From Algoriphagus kandeliae (GTDB lineage Bacteria > Bacteroidota > Bacteroidia > Cytophagales > Cyclobacteriaceae), in contig NZ_SPSB01000004.1 of the NCBI RefSeq assembly GCF_004571135.1, forward strand, positions 434,001-498,000: a stretch of 64,000 bases of DNA. The letters are read 5' to 3'. The notes beneath the pieces were generated by a model. The model saw only the letters and a list, made by a program, of their open reading frames with translations. It had not been told where the DNA came from and searched no databases. This document shows, one piece after another, positions 19,301 through 28,285 of this stretch (position 1 is its first letter; the number at the start of each line of letters is the position of its first letter). Position numbers and translations under genes: made by a program.

Positions 19301-19676
19301 AGCTAAAAATCTGGAGACCAGTTTTTGGATCAATCAAAAAGGCACTGGGTTCTCCAAGGTCAACTTACCAGTTGCCGTTCAACAAGCACCTGTCTATGCA
19401 GCCGCTAATTTCGAAGACTCTCACGGCAATCACTACATTGCCCTTGGGGGAAATCAAAGTAAGGTCAAACCGGAATTGGGAACTCAACTCGGATCCTACG
19501 GTTGGATTCTTCAATTGGAATCAAATCAATCCTGGAAGTTACTGGAACCAGAAAAAAGTGGCTTCGTAGTGAAAGGAGAAATCAGAGATTTAATAACAAT
19601 AAAACAAGCCAATAACCACTATTTAATTGCCTTTAGAAATGATGACACACCGGTTCTATTTGAGATCCGTCCTTAG
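16386..19676 (+). CDS. FG-GAP/ASPIC (CRTAC1-like) lipoprotein, copy 1
   Basis: A 1096-residue lipoprotein (LLILGAC lipobox). It contains many FG-GAP/VCBS blades with calcium-loop motifs such as DINNDGLLDIFLAG and DVNGDGLLDIYV in the N-terminal 450 residues, an ASPIC/UnbV domain around residues 520-595 (FGAKVQIQT ... KIEWPDGS), and a second, more degenerate set of blades after that. The family is predicted to fold as beta-propellers that bind ligands or carbohydrates at the cell surface. It is the first of three paralogues in this locus (20220 and 23506). It starts right after the terminator of the SusD gene and overlaps the next small gene. The exact role is unknown. Confidence 0.88.
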   Translation: MRRPLQIAIFTLLILGACQKQKPSSEELFEKIESKESGLTFRNDLNYTEKINPYTFRNFYNGAGVALGDINNDGLLDIFLAGNQTSNKLFLNQGNLKFKDITDEAGLNSDESWTTGVSMADVNGDGLLDIYVCKSGPIDTPKRSNELFINQGNLTFVEKASEYGLDEKALSQHAVFFDYDKDGDLDLYLLSNSPRSVGIFDLREGQREIRDPNGGNKLFRNEGNRFTDVSEEAGIYGSAIGYGLGVTVADLNEDNWPDLYVSNDFFERDYLYLNNQDGSFSEVLPELIPEISMGSMGADIADFDNDNRPDIFVTEMLPEDMGRVKTKTPFEEWDKFQSNFKAGYHRQFTRNTLQRNLGKDPYTGLPLFTEISRMAGVQATDWSWGALIFDADLDGWKDIFVANGIVKDLTDFDFVNYYAFNPDKVNEYRSDSVLITKMIDAFPSTPLQNYWFKNEKNWKFTNLASESGLIEKTFSTGAAYGDLDNDGDLDLVINNLNGEVSLYKNKAVEFGKGNFIGIDLGNAFGAKVQIQTKETTQIQEFQPVKGYMSSVDQRLFFGLGKSDTIQVLKIEWPDGSVNEYSQLAANQILKIQPENPSFPTPKNSEISTALRKVELLANLKHEESDFVDFDRDRLRFWSISNEGPKVAFSSRTASRNPILFFPNGKEFPSSLYQLSENLEWKEIQKELFQSDSQSEDISGVFFDANGDGLDDLLVVSGGIEYPENSLIYSDRLYFQQANGDFIKSEQVFSKIPTAFALPFDWDEDEDLDLIIGQRAHPYGYGIPVGLSFWENDSKGNFTDISQSFNPEMQKLGMLTAGALADLNADGSIELILAGEWMGIRIFSFQNNTWVDQTGFFGMQNTSGLWYSLLVDDVNGDGYPDILAGNMGTNTRLNFKSGSTLRMYVNDFDQNGSADHILCEYDGTQSIPWVMKNSLVRQIPALQKSLLRYADYENKKLEELFSANSIANSVILEAKNLETSFWINQKGTGFSKVNLPVAVQQAPVYAAANFEDSHGNHYIALGGNQSKVKPELGTQLGSYGWILQLESNQSWKLLEPEKSGFVVKGEIRDLITIKQANNHYLIAFRNDDTPVLFEIRP

Positions 19677-20223
19677 CTTCATGATGGTATTAGGCTTACT
19701 AGGATGTGAAAGCCAATATCAAAAAGTTGAGCGAAAGGAACTGGCCTCGGGAGAAATTAACAATGAACTTTTCCTCAACCTTGAATTGGGGATGGAAAAG
19801 CGGGATTTTTTCGAGACTTGCTGGCAACTCAATAAAGAGGGAATTCTAACCAATGGCCCGACAGAACTTTCGGTAGAATATTCTTTAGAACTTCCATCTG
19901 GAAAGTCTGCAAAAATGCGTTTCTACCCGGATTTTGAAAATGATAAAATCTACCTCATGCCTGTGGAATTTGTGTATGATGGATGGGCTCCCTGGAATGA
20001 GGAACTCAGTGTAGAAAAGCTTCGGGAAGATGTCATTGCCCAATTTGAAAAATGGTATGGTCCAGGCTTTTTTGAAGTTTCCAATGAAGATAAAAGTCTG
20101 ATCGCTTTTGTAAAGATTGATGGAAATCGGAGAGTTAGAATATTTAAAAAATCTCTTTCCGTGGTTCGGGCAGAAATTGTAGACCTGAATATTTTGAAAA
20201 ACCTTGAAAAATCTCCCTCATGA
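19639..20223 (+). CDS. Small lipoprotein of unknown function between FG-GAP genes
   Basis: About 194 residues. The chosen ATG at 19639 (another at 19642) gives a proper signal MMTHRFYLRSVLSF followed by the lipobox LGLLGC; a further upstream TTG at 19627 is possible but unlikely. The mature part is acidic with mixed beta/alpha character (e.g. FYPDFENDKIYLMPVEFVYD, EKLREDVIAQFEKWYGPGFFE). I do not recognise a family. It overlaps the end of copy 1 by 38 bases and overlaps the start of copy 2 in an ATGA arrangement, which implies translational coupling and a role linked to the FG-GAP proteins. Confidence 0.78.
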   Translation: MMTHRFYLRSVLSFMMVLGLLGCESQYQKVERKELASGEINNELFLNLELGMEKRDFFETCWQLNKEGILTNGPTELSVEYSLELPSGKSAKMRFYPDFENDKIYLMPVEFVYDGWAPWNEELSVEKLREDVIAQFEKWYGPGFFEVSNEDKSLIAFVKIDGNRRVRIFKKSLSVVRAEIVDLNILKNLEKSPS

Positions 20224-23200
20224 GTAAAAAATGGCCCATAGCATTATGGATCTTATTGATCTTTTCCTGCACGAAGGTCGAGAAAAATGAACCTACTCTT
20301 TTTCAGGAATTAGATCCAACCCAATCAGGAATCGACTTCCGGAATGATCTCTCTTTCGATGAGGATTTCAATATTTTCACCTACAGAAATTACTACAACG
20401 GAGGTGGAGTAGCTCTAGGAGATATCAATCAAGATGGGCTTTTGGATATTTATTTTACGGCTAACCTTTCCTCCAATAAACTTTACCTGAACAAAGGAAA
20501 TCTTCAGTTTGAAGATGTCACGGAAAAAGCCGGTGTGGGAGGAAATAGAGCTTGGTCCACTGGAGTAGCAATGGCAGATGTCAACGGAGATGGTTTGCTG
20601 GATATTTATGTCTGCAACTCGGGAGATATTGCTGGGGACAACAAGCAAAATGAACTGTTTATCAATCAAGGAGACGGGACCTTTTCAGAAGAGGCAGAAA
20701 AGTACGGGCTGGCGGATCAGGGCTTTTCCACCCACGCAGTATTTTTTGATTATGATAAGGATGGGGATTTGGATGTTTACCTTTTGAACAATAGCTACCA
20801 AGCTATTGGAAGCTTTAATAAAATGCAAAATGAACGTCCCAAAAGAGACCCTGTAGGTGGGGATAAGCTTTTTAGAAATGACGGGGAGAAATTCACCGAT
20901 GTGAGTGAAGAAGCAGGAATTTATGGTTCCATAATCGGATTCGGACTAGGCATTACCATTGGGGATGTCAATCAGGATACTTGGCCAGACATTTTTATTT
21001 CCAATGATTTCTTTGAGCGTGACTATCTGTATATAAATAATCAGGATGGTACTTTCACCGAATCCTTGGAATCTGCTATGCGATCTATCTCGGCTGCTTC
21101 CATGGGAGCAGACATCGCCGATATCAATGGAGATGGGCTTTTGGATATTTTCGTAACCGATATGCTTCCTGAGCCTTTAGAGCGACTCAAGCAGGTGACC
21201 ACTTTTGAAAACTGGGACAAATTCCAATTCAACAAAAACCACGGCTATCATTATCAATACTCCCGAAACATGCTTCACATCAACAATGGAGATGGGACCT
21301 TCAGTGAAATGGGAAGATTAGCCAATGTGGAAGCAACTGATTGGAGCTGGGGAGCCTTGATTTTTGATATGGATAGCGATGGTCAGCGAGACTTATTCGT
21401 CGCCAATGGCATCTACCAGGATATCACTGATTTGGACTACCTAAACTTTATCGATGATGAAGAGACAAAAGTCAAAATCATCACTGGAGCAGGTGTGGAT
21501 TACCATGCTTTAATTGACCCGATTCCTGTAAATCCTGTACCCAATTATGCTTTCCAAAATCAAGGAGATCTTCGGTTTGTAAACAAGGCTCAGGAATGGG
21601 GACTCGGAGAAGCCATCCATTCCAATGGAGCTGCTTATGGAGATTTGAATAATGATGGCTACCCGGATTTAGTGGTCAACAATGTGAATCGTGAAGCTCA
21701 GCTATTCATCAATCAAACCCACACGCTACTTCCTGAAAATCATTATATCCAATTGAACTTGATTGGAAAAGGGAAAAACACGGAAGCCATAGGAACCCAA
21801 ATTTTAGCAAAGGCTCAAGACCAGACTTTCTATCTAGAGCAAATGCCAAATCGTGGTTTTCAATCTTCAGTTGATCCCAAAATCACTATTGGCCTAGGGA
21901 AAATCACCCAACTGGATGAACTGACAATAACGTGGCCTGATAATACTCAAACCATTTTACAGAATATTCCAGCAGATCAATTGCTAGAGCTTCGATGGGA
22001 AGATGCCTCGAATTCAGAGTTAGTTGCTGAAAGTCCAAAAACAAATATCTTCACCAAAGAAGCTTCCGGCAAGCTGAATTTTACTCATCAGGAAAATCCT
22101 TTTGTGGACTTTGATAGGGACCGTTTAACCTACCACATGTTTTCAACAGAAGGCCCTGCTTTCGCCAAAGGCGATGTTAACGGCGACGGGTTGGATGATT
22201 TGTATTTCGGAGGAGCAAGAGGTTATTCAGGACAGCTATATCTAGGAAAAAATAATGGAGAATTTATCCCTTCAGCTCAAGTAGCTTTCCAACAGGACGC
22301 TGCATCGGAGGATACTGACGCGGTGTTTTTTGATGCGAATGGGGATGGCGCTTTGGACCTTTTTGTTGCCTCAGGTGGTAATGAATTCCCCTTGTATTCT
22401 CCAGATCTAACAGATAGATTATATCTGAATGACGGAAAAGGGAATTTCACAAAAATTGTCGAAAGTGGATTTACGGCTATTAAAGGAAGTAGTTCTGTCG
22501 TACAGGTGGCGGATATCAATGAAGATGGAAATCCCGATCTTTTTGTAGGTGAAAGACTGGTTCCTTTTGTCTATGGAGCACCGGCTGGCAGCCATATCTG
22601 GATCAATGACGGAACCGGAAAGTTCGAAGAGCAAACAGCCGAATTCGCTCCCCAACTTCGGGAATTAGGAATGATTACCGATGCCCGATGGGTGGATTGG
22701 GATAGTGATGGGAAATCAGATCTTGTACTTGTAGGTGATTGGATGGCACCGACCTTCTTCCGAAATACAGGAGCAGCCTTTGAAAAAATTGAAATGCCTG
22801 AAATGGAAAATCTCAAAGGCTGGTATAGAAGCTTGGATGTTGCTGATCTAAATCAGGACAATTTGCTGGATTTGATTTTGGGAAATCAAGGATTAAACAC
22901 TCGCTTCAAAGCTAGCCCAAATCAGCCGGTACAACTTTACCTCAATGATTTTGATCAAAATGGATCCATCGAACAAGTATTTGTAATTGAAAAAGAGGGA
23001 GTAGCAATTCCATATACACTCAAGCATGAGTTGGAAATGCAGATTCCAAGTATTAAGAAGAAATACATCAAGTATTCGAATTACAACAACCAATCCCTAA
23101 ATCAGATTTTTAATACCGATGTGCTTTCCAAATCCATCATTCTAGAAGCAAATCATCTGGAATCCGGTGCTTTGATCAATTTGGGTCAGGGAAATTTTGA

Positions 23201-23519
23201 GTGGAAATCTTTCCCAAGAGAAGCTCAAAAATCCTGGGTATTCGCCTCCCAAATTTATGATTTCAACCAAGATGGAATCTTAGATATTCTTTTAGGAGGA
23301 AATTTAGCAGGCGTCAAGCCTCAAATCGGAAAATCAGATGCAAGCTTTGGGGAATTATTACTTGGAAAAGGAGATGGTAGCTTTGAGTTTGTTCCCAACC
23401 GATCACTTGGACTTCAACTGGAAGGAGATATCCGGCATTTTGACATTCTCCAACCGGGTCGTCTCTTAGTTGTAAAAAATAATGCTGCCTCCGAAATCTG
23501 GAATTATGACTGGAAATAG
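20220..23519 (+). CDS. FG-GAP/ASPIC (CRTAC1-like) lipoprotein, copy 2
   Basis: A 1099-residue paralogue of the genes at 16386 and 23506. Lipobox IFSC is near residue 16. The FG-GAP blades carry Dx(D/N)xDG loops (DINQDGLLDIYFTA, DVNGDGLLDIYVC, DYDKDGDLDVYLL, DINGDGLLDIFVTD), the ASPIC/UnbV domain lies around residues 510-590 (AIGTQILAKAQ ... TITWPDNTQ), and a second propeller-like half follows with DVNGDGLDDLYFGG. The start overlaps the stop of the small lipoprotein gene (ATGA). The C-terminal half keeps cleaner calcium motifs than copy 1. It is predicted to be surface-exposed; the ligand is unknown. Confidence 0.88.
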   Translation: MSKKWPIALWILLIFSCTKVEKNEPTLFQELDPTQSGIDFRNDLSFDEDFNIFTYRNYYNGGGVALGDINQDGLLDIYFTANLSSNKLYLNKGNLQFEDVTEKAGVGGNRAWSTGVAMADVNGDGLLDIYVCNSGDIAGDNKQNELFINQGDGTFSEEAEKYGLADQGFSTHAVFFDYDKDGDLDVYLLNNSYQAIGSFNKMQNERPKRDPVGGDKLFRNDGEKFTDVSEEAGIYGSIIGFGLGITIGDVNQDTWPDIFISNDFFERDYLYINNQDGTFTESLESAMRSISAASMGADIADINGDGLLDIFVTDMLPEPLERLKQVTTFENWDKFQFNKNHGYHYQYSRNMLHINNGDGTFSEMGRLANVEATDWSWGALIFDMDSDGQRDLFVANGIYQDITDLDYLNFIDDEETKVKIITGAGVDYHALIDPIPVNPVPNYAFQNQGDLRFVNKAQEWGLGEAIHSNGAAYGDLNNDGYPDLVVNNVNREAQLFINQTHTLLPENHYIQLNLIGKGKNTEAIGTQILAKAQDQTFYLEQMPNRGFQSSVDPKITIGLGKITQLDELTITWPDNTQTILQNIPADQLLELRWEDASNSELVAESPKTNIFTKEASGKLNFTHQENPFVDFDRDRLTYHMFSTEGPAFAKGDVNGDGLDDLYFGGARGYSGQLYLGKNNGEFIPSAQVAFQQDAASEDTDAVFFDANGDGALDLFVASGGNEFPLYSPDLTDRLYLNDGKGNFTKIVESGFTAIKGSSSVVQVADINEDGNPDLFVGERLVPFVYGAPAGSHIWINDGTGKFEEQTAEFAPQLRELGMITDARWVDWDSDGKSDLVLVGDWMAPTFFRNTGAAFEKIEMPEMENLKGWYRSLDVADLNQDNLLDLILGNQGLNTRFKASPNQPVQLYLNDFDQNGSIEQVFVIEKEGVAIPYTLKHELEMQIPSIKKKYIKYSNYNNQSLNQIFNTDVLSKSIILEANHLESGALINLGQGNFEWKSFPREAQKSWVFASQIYDFNQDGILDILLGGNLAGVKPQIGKSDASFGELLLGKGDGSFEFVPNRSLGLQLEGDIRHFDILQPGRLLVVKNNAASEIWNYDWK

Positions 23520-26500
23520 GTTTTCGGAAATCATATGCTTAAGCCTGGGTTTACTGCTTTTATTCTCTTGTAAAAAAGAGGAAAGCAATCCTAAATTATT
23601 TGAACTGCTATCCCCTGAGCAAACCGGGGTTACTTTTGAAAATCGTTTGGAGTCCACCGACTCCATGAATATTCTAGAGTATTTGTATTTCTACAATGGA
23701 GGTGGTGTTGCAGCAGGTGATATCAATAATGACGGCTTGGTGGACCTGTTTTTTTCGGGTAATCAAGTTCCAAGCAAGCTCTATTTAAATAAAGGAAATC
23801 TTCAATTCGAGGACATCAGCGAAAGTGCTGGAATCTCCGAAATGGGCGGATGGTCCAATGGCGTCACTTTTGCAGATGTAAATGGGGATGGATTCCTCGA
23901 TCTATACGTAAGTCAAGTTTCTGGATATAAAGGAATCGAAGGGAAAAACCGGCTTTGGATCAATCAGGGTAATTTAACCTTCAAAGAAAAAGGTGAAGAA
24001 TATGGAGTTGATTTTAAAGGCTTTGGAACCCATGCAGCATTTTTAGATTACGACCGAGATGGAGATTTGGACCTTTACCTTCTCAATCATGGGGTCAAAT
24101 CTCCCGAAGTTTTCACTAAATCAGAAAACCGCTTCATTCCTTATGAAGGAGGCGATAAACTTTTGAAAAATCTTTCTGCTCAAGGGGAAAATAGATTTGA
24201 GGATGCCACTCAAGAGTCAGGAATCTATTCCAGTATTTTAGGTTTTGGATTGGGTGTGGCCGTAGAAGATTTCAACCATGACGGTTGGCCCGACATCTAT
24301 GTATCCAATGATTTCACTGAGAACGATTACCTCTATTTAAATCAACAGGACGGTACCTTCAAGGAATCTCTGGAAGACTGGATAGCCAACACCTCACGCT
24401 ATTCCATGGGAAATGATGTGGCAGATTTAAATGGAGATGGTTTACCTGAGATTTTTACCACGGATATGCTTCCTGAGGACCCGGAAATCTGGATGAAATC
24501 TGTGGGAGAGGATAAGGTTGAAGTTTATCAAATCAAAAAGCAATTCAATTACGCGGACCAATACGTCCGAAATAATCTCCAGCTAAACCAAGGACAACGA
24601 GGATTTAGTGAGATTTCCCTTTACTCTGGAGTATACGCATCCGATTGGAGTTGGTCTCCGCTTCTTTGGGATATGGACAATGACGGCTTGGTGGACATTC
24701 ATATCACTAACGGGATAGTAAAAAGACCAAACGATTTGGATTTTATCCAATATTCTCAGGAAGCCGATCCCCAAATGACCTTAAGCGAACTTCGCAAAAG
24801 ACAAATCGAAATGCTTCCTAGTGTCAAGCTCCCGAATTATGCATTTCAAAATTCTGGAGACCTTCAGTTCAATTCCGTAGCCGAGGAATGGGGACTCGAT
24901 CACCCCTCTTATTCCAATGGTAGCACTTTCACGGATTTAGATAATGATGGTGATTTGGAGTTGATCATCAACAATCTAGATCAAATTGCATTCATTTATC
25001 AAAACCACAGTGAACAAACCGGAAATCATTTCCTTCGGGTAAACCTTTCTTCATCTGAATTCAACGCGTTCGGAATTGGTGCAGAAGTAACGCTTTTTGC
25101 CAGTGGAAACAAGTTCAGACAGCGCCTAAACACATCTCGAGGCTTTCAATCCGGAACTTCCACGACGCTTGTTTTTGGTTTAGGACAAATTGAAAAAATT
25201 GATTCTATTCAGGTTCTTTGGCCGGAAGGAGAACGCGAAATTTTCGGACAAAGTCAGACTGACACTACCCTGACACTTTTAAAGGGAACTGGAAAAACCA
25301 TCGAAGAAAACATTGGAAACCAAAAACCTGATTATTTTCCAGCAATTAATTGGGTTCATGCCGAAAAAACTGAAATCCGGGAATCAGATAGAGAATACCT
25401 ACTACCTAGAAGTTATGCTTCAGAAGGTCCTGCCATCGCTGTAGGTGATGTAAATGGAGATGGCTTAAAGGATTTATACTTGGGTGGAGCCAAAGGACAA
25501 TCGGGAGAAATTCACCTTCAACTACCTGATGGGAATTTCCGGAAAGTGGATAATCCTATCTTTGACCAATTGGCTAAAGCGGAGGATGTAAACGCTCTTT
25601 TTGCAGATATGAACGGAGATGGTCACTTGGATCTTTATGTAGGAAGCGGGGGAAATGAAGAGCAACAAGGCAATCTATTCCTCTTTGACCGGATATTCTT
25701 TGGAGATGGGACGGGCGCATTTCGCTTCTCTCCAAATTCCCTTCCTCCCTTAGGAGAAAATACTTCTGTCATTGCTCCCACAGATGTCAATCAGGATGGT
25801 GCTATTGATTTGTTTATCGGGGCTTCCAATGTACCGGGAGATTATGGAGCAGAACCAAAAAGTTATCTTCTAATAAACAACGGAAGGGGTCAATTCCAAG
25901 AGCAAACTCAAACCTGGTTTGGAGAAAATATTCCCTTCGGCATGGTGAATGACGCTAGGTGGGCGGACCTAAATGGAGATGGAATTGAAGAGTTGGTGCT
26001 TGTTGGAGAATGGCAGGGAGTTCGTGTTTTCACTAAAAACGAAGACAAATACGAGGAAAAAACACTAGCAGGGCTGGAAAATTCTTCCGGTTGGATTCAA
26101 TCCATTTTGGTACAGGACATTAATAGAGATGGCCTTTTGGATATTCTGACAGGAAATCTTGGCCTAAACTCCAAATTAAAAGCTAGCAAAGAAAAACCTG
26201 TCATCCTTTTCCATGCAGACTTTGATCAAAATACAAAAGCCGAACCCTTGATATTTCATTACATGGGTGAAAAATTGGTTCCTTTTGTAACGAGAGATGA
26301 CCTGATCAAGCAAATTCCTGGAATCAAAAAACTTCACTCCTCCTATCAGGAATATGCCAAAATCCAGAAACCCGAAGATTTATTTTCAAAAGAAGTCCTA
26401 GAAAAAGCTGAAGTGAAAAAGGCCGTGGAATTTAGATCTGGAGCCTATTTGCAGAAGCCTGATGGATCTTTTGAATTTGTACCTTTCCCTTGGGAACAGC

Positions 26501-26772
26501 AGTTAAGTCCAATAGTTTCCATGCTTTGGGATGAGGCAACCAAAATTCTTTATCTCGGAGGGAATTTCTCTGGATATAGAGTCGATCTTGGAAAAAATAA
26601 TGGACAATCCATTTCAGCATTGAAATGGTCCAATGGAAACTGGGAGCCTGTTCAACTAGAACCTACCCTTTCTTTACAGGCAGAAATTCGGCAAATTGTA
26701 GCAATAGAAGAACAAATTCTGGCTGCAATGAATGATGGGCCGGTTTTTTCTGTTAAGGTTTCTAAGGAATGA
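23506..26772 (+). CDS. FG-GAP/ASPIC (CRTAC1-like) lipoprotein, copy 3
   Basis: About 1088 residues. I prefer ATG 23506 (MTGNRFSEIICLSLGLLLLFSC), which places the lipobox Cys at about residue 22 and overlaps the stop of copy 2 by 14 bases; an in-frame ATG at 23482 adds eight residues. FG-GAP blades (DINNDGLVDLFFSG, DVNGDGFLDLYVSQ, DYDRDGDLDLYLL, DLNGDGLPEIFTTD), an ASPIC/UnbV domain around 510-585 (FGIGAEVTLFAS ... QVLWPEGER) and a second blade set (DVNGDGLKDLYLGG, DMNGDGHLDLYVG). It is the last of three coupled paralogues and is followed 118 bases later by the haloperoxidase-type gene. Confidence 0.88.
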   Translation: MTGNRFSEIICLSLGLLLLFSCKKEESNPKLFELLSPEQTGVTFENRLESTDSMNILEYLYFYNGGGVAAGDINNDGLVDLFFSGNQVPSKLYLNKGNLQFEDISESAGISEMGGWSNGVTFADVNGDGFLDLYVSQVSGYKGIEGKNRLWINQGNLTFKEKGEEYGVDFKGFGTHAAFLDYDRDGDLDLYLLNHGVKSPEVFTKSENRFIPYEGGDKLLKNLSAQGENRFEDATQESGIYSSILGFGLGVAVEDFNHDGWPDIYVSNDFTENDYLYLNQQDGTFKESLEDWIANTSRYSMGNDVADLNGDGLPEIFTTDMLPEDPEIWMKSVGEDKVEVYQIKKQFNYADQYVRNNLQLNQGQRGFSEISLYSGVYASDWSWSPLLWDMDNDGLVDIHITNGIVKRPNDLDFIQYSQEADPQMTLSELRKRQIEMLPSVKLPNYAFQNSGDLQFNSVAEEWGLDHPSYSNGSTFTDLDNDGDLELIINNLDQIAFIYQNHSEQTGNHFLRVNLSSSEFNAFGIGAEVTLFASGNKFRQRLNTSRGFQSGTSTTLVFGLGQIEKIDSIQVLWPEGEREIFGQSQTDTTLTLLKGTGKTIEENIGNQKPDYFPAINWVHAEKTEIRESDREYLLPRSYASEGPAIAVGDVNGDGLKDLYLGGAKGQSGEIHLQLPDGNFRKVDNPIFDQLAKAEDVNALFADMNGDGHLDLYVGSGGNEEQQGNLFLFDRIFFGDGTGAFRFSPNSLPPLGENTSVIAPTDVNQDGAIDLFIGASNVPGDYGAEPKSYLLINNGRGQFQEQTQTWFGENIPFGMVNDARWADLNGDGIEELVLVGEWQGVRVFTKNEDKYEEKTLAGLENSSGWIQSILVQDINRDGLLDILTGNLGLNSKLKASKEKPVILFHADFDQNTKAEPLIFHYMGEKLVPFVTRDDLIKQIPGIKKLHSSYQEYAKIQKPEDLFSKEVLEKAEVKKAVEFRSGAYLQKPDGSFEFVPFPWEQQLSPIVSMLWDEATKILYLGGNFSGYRVDLGKNNGQSISALKWSNGNWEPVQLEPTLSLQAEIRQIVAIEEQILAAMNDGPVFSVKVSKE

Positions 26773-26890
26773 TAAAAATCATTGTCCTCTACAAGAATTT
26801 CAACCTACATTTGCCCACTCCGAAAAGGTTATGGGCTTGAGCCCAGCACATTAATTCAGTAAATTACAGTTTCAATAAAAAAGAGTTCTT

Positions 26891-28231
26891 ATGCGCATTC
26901 AGCGATTCATTTATATCCTACTATTTCTTGGGGTAGCTGCCTGCCAAAAACCGGTAGATTACAGTCAAGTGATTACCGATGGTCAATACCTCAGCGAAGC
27001 ACAGGATCGAATTACAGAAGTAATTATTCATGATATTTTTTCTCCTCCAGTAGCAGCAAGGATTTACTCCTATGCTTCTTTAGCTGCCTATGAAGTAGCA
27101 GCTGCGACGGACCCTTCTTATGAGTCACTTTTGGGCCAACTCAAAGGTTCGGAAAAAACCAGTTTTCAGGTTCCTCAGGATGTTTATCCACCTCTAGCAT
27201 CCTTGGCAGCGTATTATCATACCGGGACTGCTTTGATTTTTTCTGAAGACATGGTCAATGCTCATCGAGATGCTGCTTTCGAAAAACTTCGAGAAAAAGG
27301 AATTCCAGATGATGTGTTTGATGCTTCGGTAGAATTTGGAAAACAGGTTGGTGATGCTATTTTGGCTTATTCCAAAAAGGATAATTACCATGAAAGCCGT
27401 TCATTTCCAAAGTATACTGTAACCAACCTTCCCGGTACTTGGGAACCTACCCCTCCTGCCTATATGGAAGGGATCGAACCTCATTGGAGAACCATCCGAA
27501 CTTACGTGATTGACTCGGCAGCTCAATTTAAAGTTTCTCCTCCACCTCCTTTCTCCACTGATCCAAGCTCCGAATTTTACAAGCTCGCTTATGGAGTCTA
27601 CGAAGCTGTCAACAAGGCAAATAAGGAAGAATTAGATATCGCCATGTTCTGGGATTGCAATCCATACAAAATGAATGTGAAAGGACATGTGATGTTTGCG
27701 GAGAAAAAAATCACTCCTGGAGGTCACTGGATGAGTATTGCAGCCATTGCTTCCAAAACTGCGAATGCAGACTGGAAAAAAACCGCAGAAGCCTTTGCTC
27801 TCACAGGCATTTCACTTCATGATGCTTTTGTAGCCTGTTGGGATGAAAAATATCGCAGTATTTTAATTCGTCCTGAAACCTACATTAATCAATACATCGA
27901 CGAAGAATGGGTTCCAGTTTTGCAAACTCCTCCATTCCCTGAGCATACTAGTGGACACAGTGTGGCTTCAACAGCTGCGGCTTATACCTTAACCCAACTT
28001 TTCGGGGAAGACTTCCATTTTGTAGATAGTTCAGAAGTGAATTATGGATTGCCAATACGAGAATATGATTCCTTTATGGAAGCATCAGCAGAAGCGGCAA
28101 TTTCCAGATTTTATGGGGGTATTCACTACATGCCTGCCATCGAAGAAGGTGTTTGGCAAGGTAAAAAAGTGGGTGAGCTGATTTGGTCACGAATCACTAC
28201 AAAACCTCAAAATCTCGCAGAAAACAAGTAA
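26891..28231 (+). CDS. PAP2 superfamily / vanadium-dependent haloperoxidase-type lipoprotein
   Basis: A 446-residue lipoprotein (LFLGVAAC, Cys19). It has the vanadate/phosphate-binding pattern of the PAP2-haloperoxidase superfamily: K320-x6-R327-P328, the H352-T-S-G-H356 block, and S405-R406-x5-H412. The extended N-terminal helical part (PVAARIYSYASLAAYEVAA) is that of bacterial haloperoxidase homologues and not of small lipid phosphatases. It may oxidise halides or act as a secreted phosphatase; the sequence does not decide. Position after three FG-GAP/ASPIC genes on the same strand suggests a shared surface system. A terminator follows. Confidence 0.85.
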   Translation: MRIQRFIYILLFLGVAACQKPVDYSQVITDGQYLSEAQDRITEVIIHDIFSPPVAARIYSYASLAAYEVAAATDPSYESLLGQLKGSEKTSFQVPQDVYPPLASLAAYYHTGTALIFSEDMVNAHRDAAFEKLREKGIPDDVFDASVEFGKQVGDAILAYSKKDNYHESRSFPKYTVTNLPGTWEPTPPAYMEGIEPHWRTIRTYVIDSAAQFKVSPPPPFSTDPSSEFYKLAYGVYEAVNKANKEELDIAMFWDCNPYKMNVKGHVMFAEKKITPGGHWMSIAAIASKTANADWKKTAEAFALTGISLHDAFVACWDEKYRSILIRPETYINQYIDEEWVPVLQTPPFPEHTSGHSVASTAAAYTLTQLFGEDFHFVDSSEVNYGLPIREYDSFMEASAEAAISRFYGGIHYMPAIEEGVWQGKKVGELIWSRITTKPQNLAENK

Positions 28232-28236
28232 TTTAA

Positions 28237-28260
28237 GCAGCCCGAAAGGGCTGTTTTTTG
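28237..28260 (+). terminator. Terminator after the haloperoxidase-type gene
   Basis: Stem CAGCCC/GGGCTG with a GAAA tetraloop followed by six T. It lies about six bases after the stop codon and probably ends the SusCD/FG-GAP locus. Confidence 0.88.
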
Positions 28261-28285
28261 TTTCACCCAAAACCCAAAATGATTT

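Noticed and set aside
16386..26772. Periodic DNA repeats resembling a tandem repeat or CRISPR-like array
   Set aside because: The period comes from recurring GATGTAAATGGAGATGG-type codons for the calcium loops of FG-GAP blades; spacing is irregular and coding.
26833..26847. Small hairpin TGGGCT-TG-AGCCCA before the haloperoxidase-type gene
   Set aside because: A two-base loop is unfavourable and no T tract follows, so neither terminator nor operator is supported.
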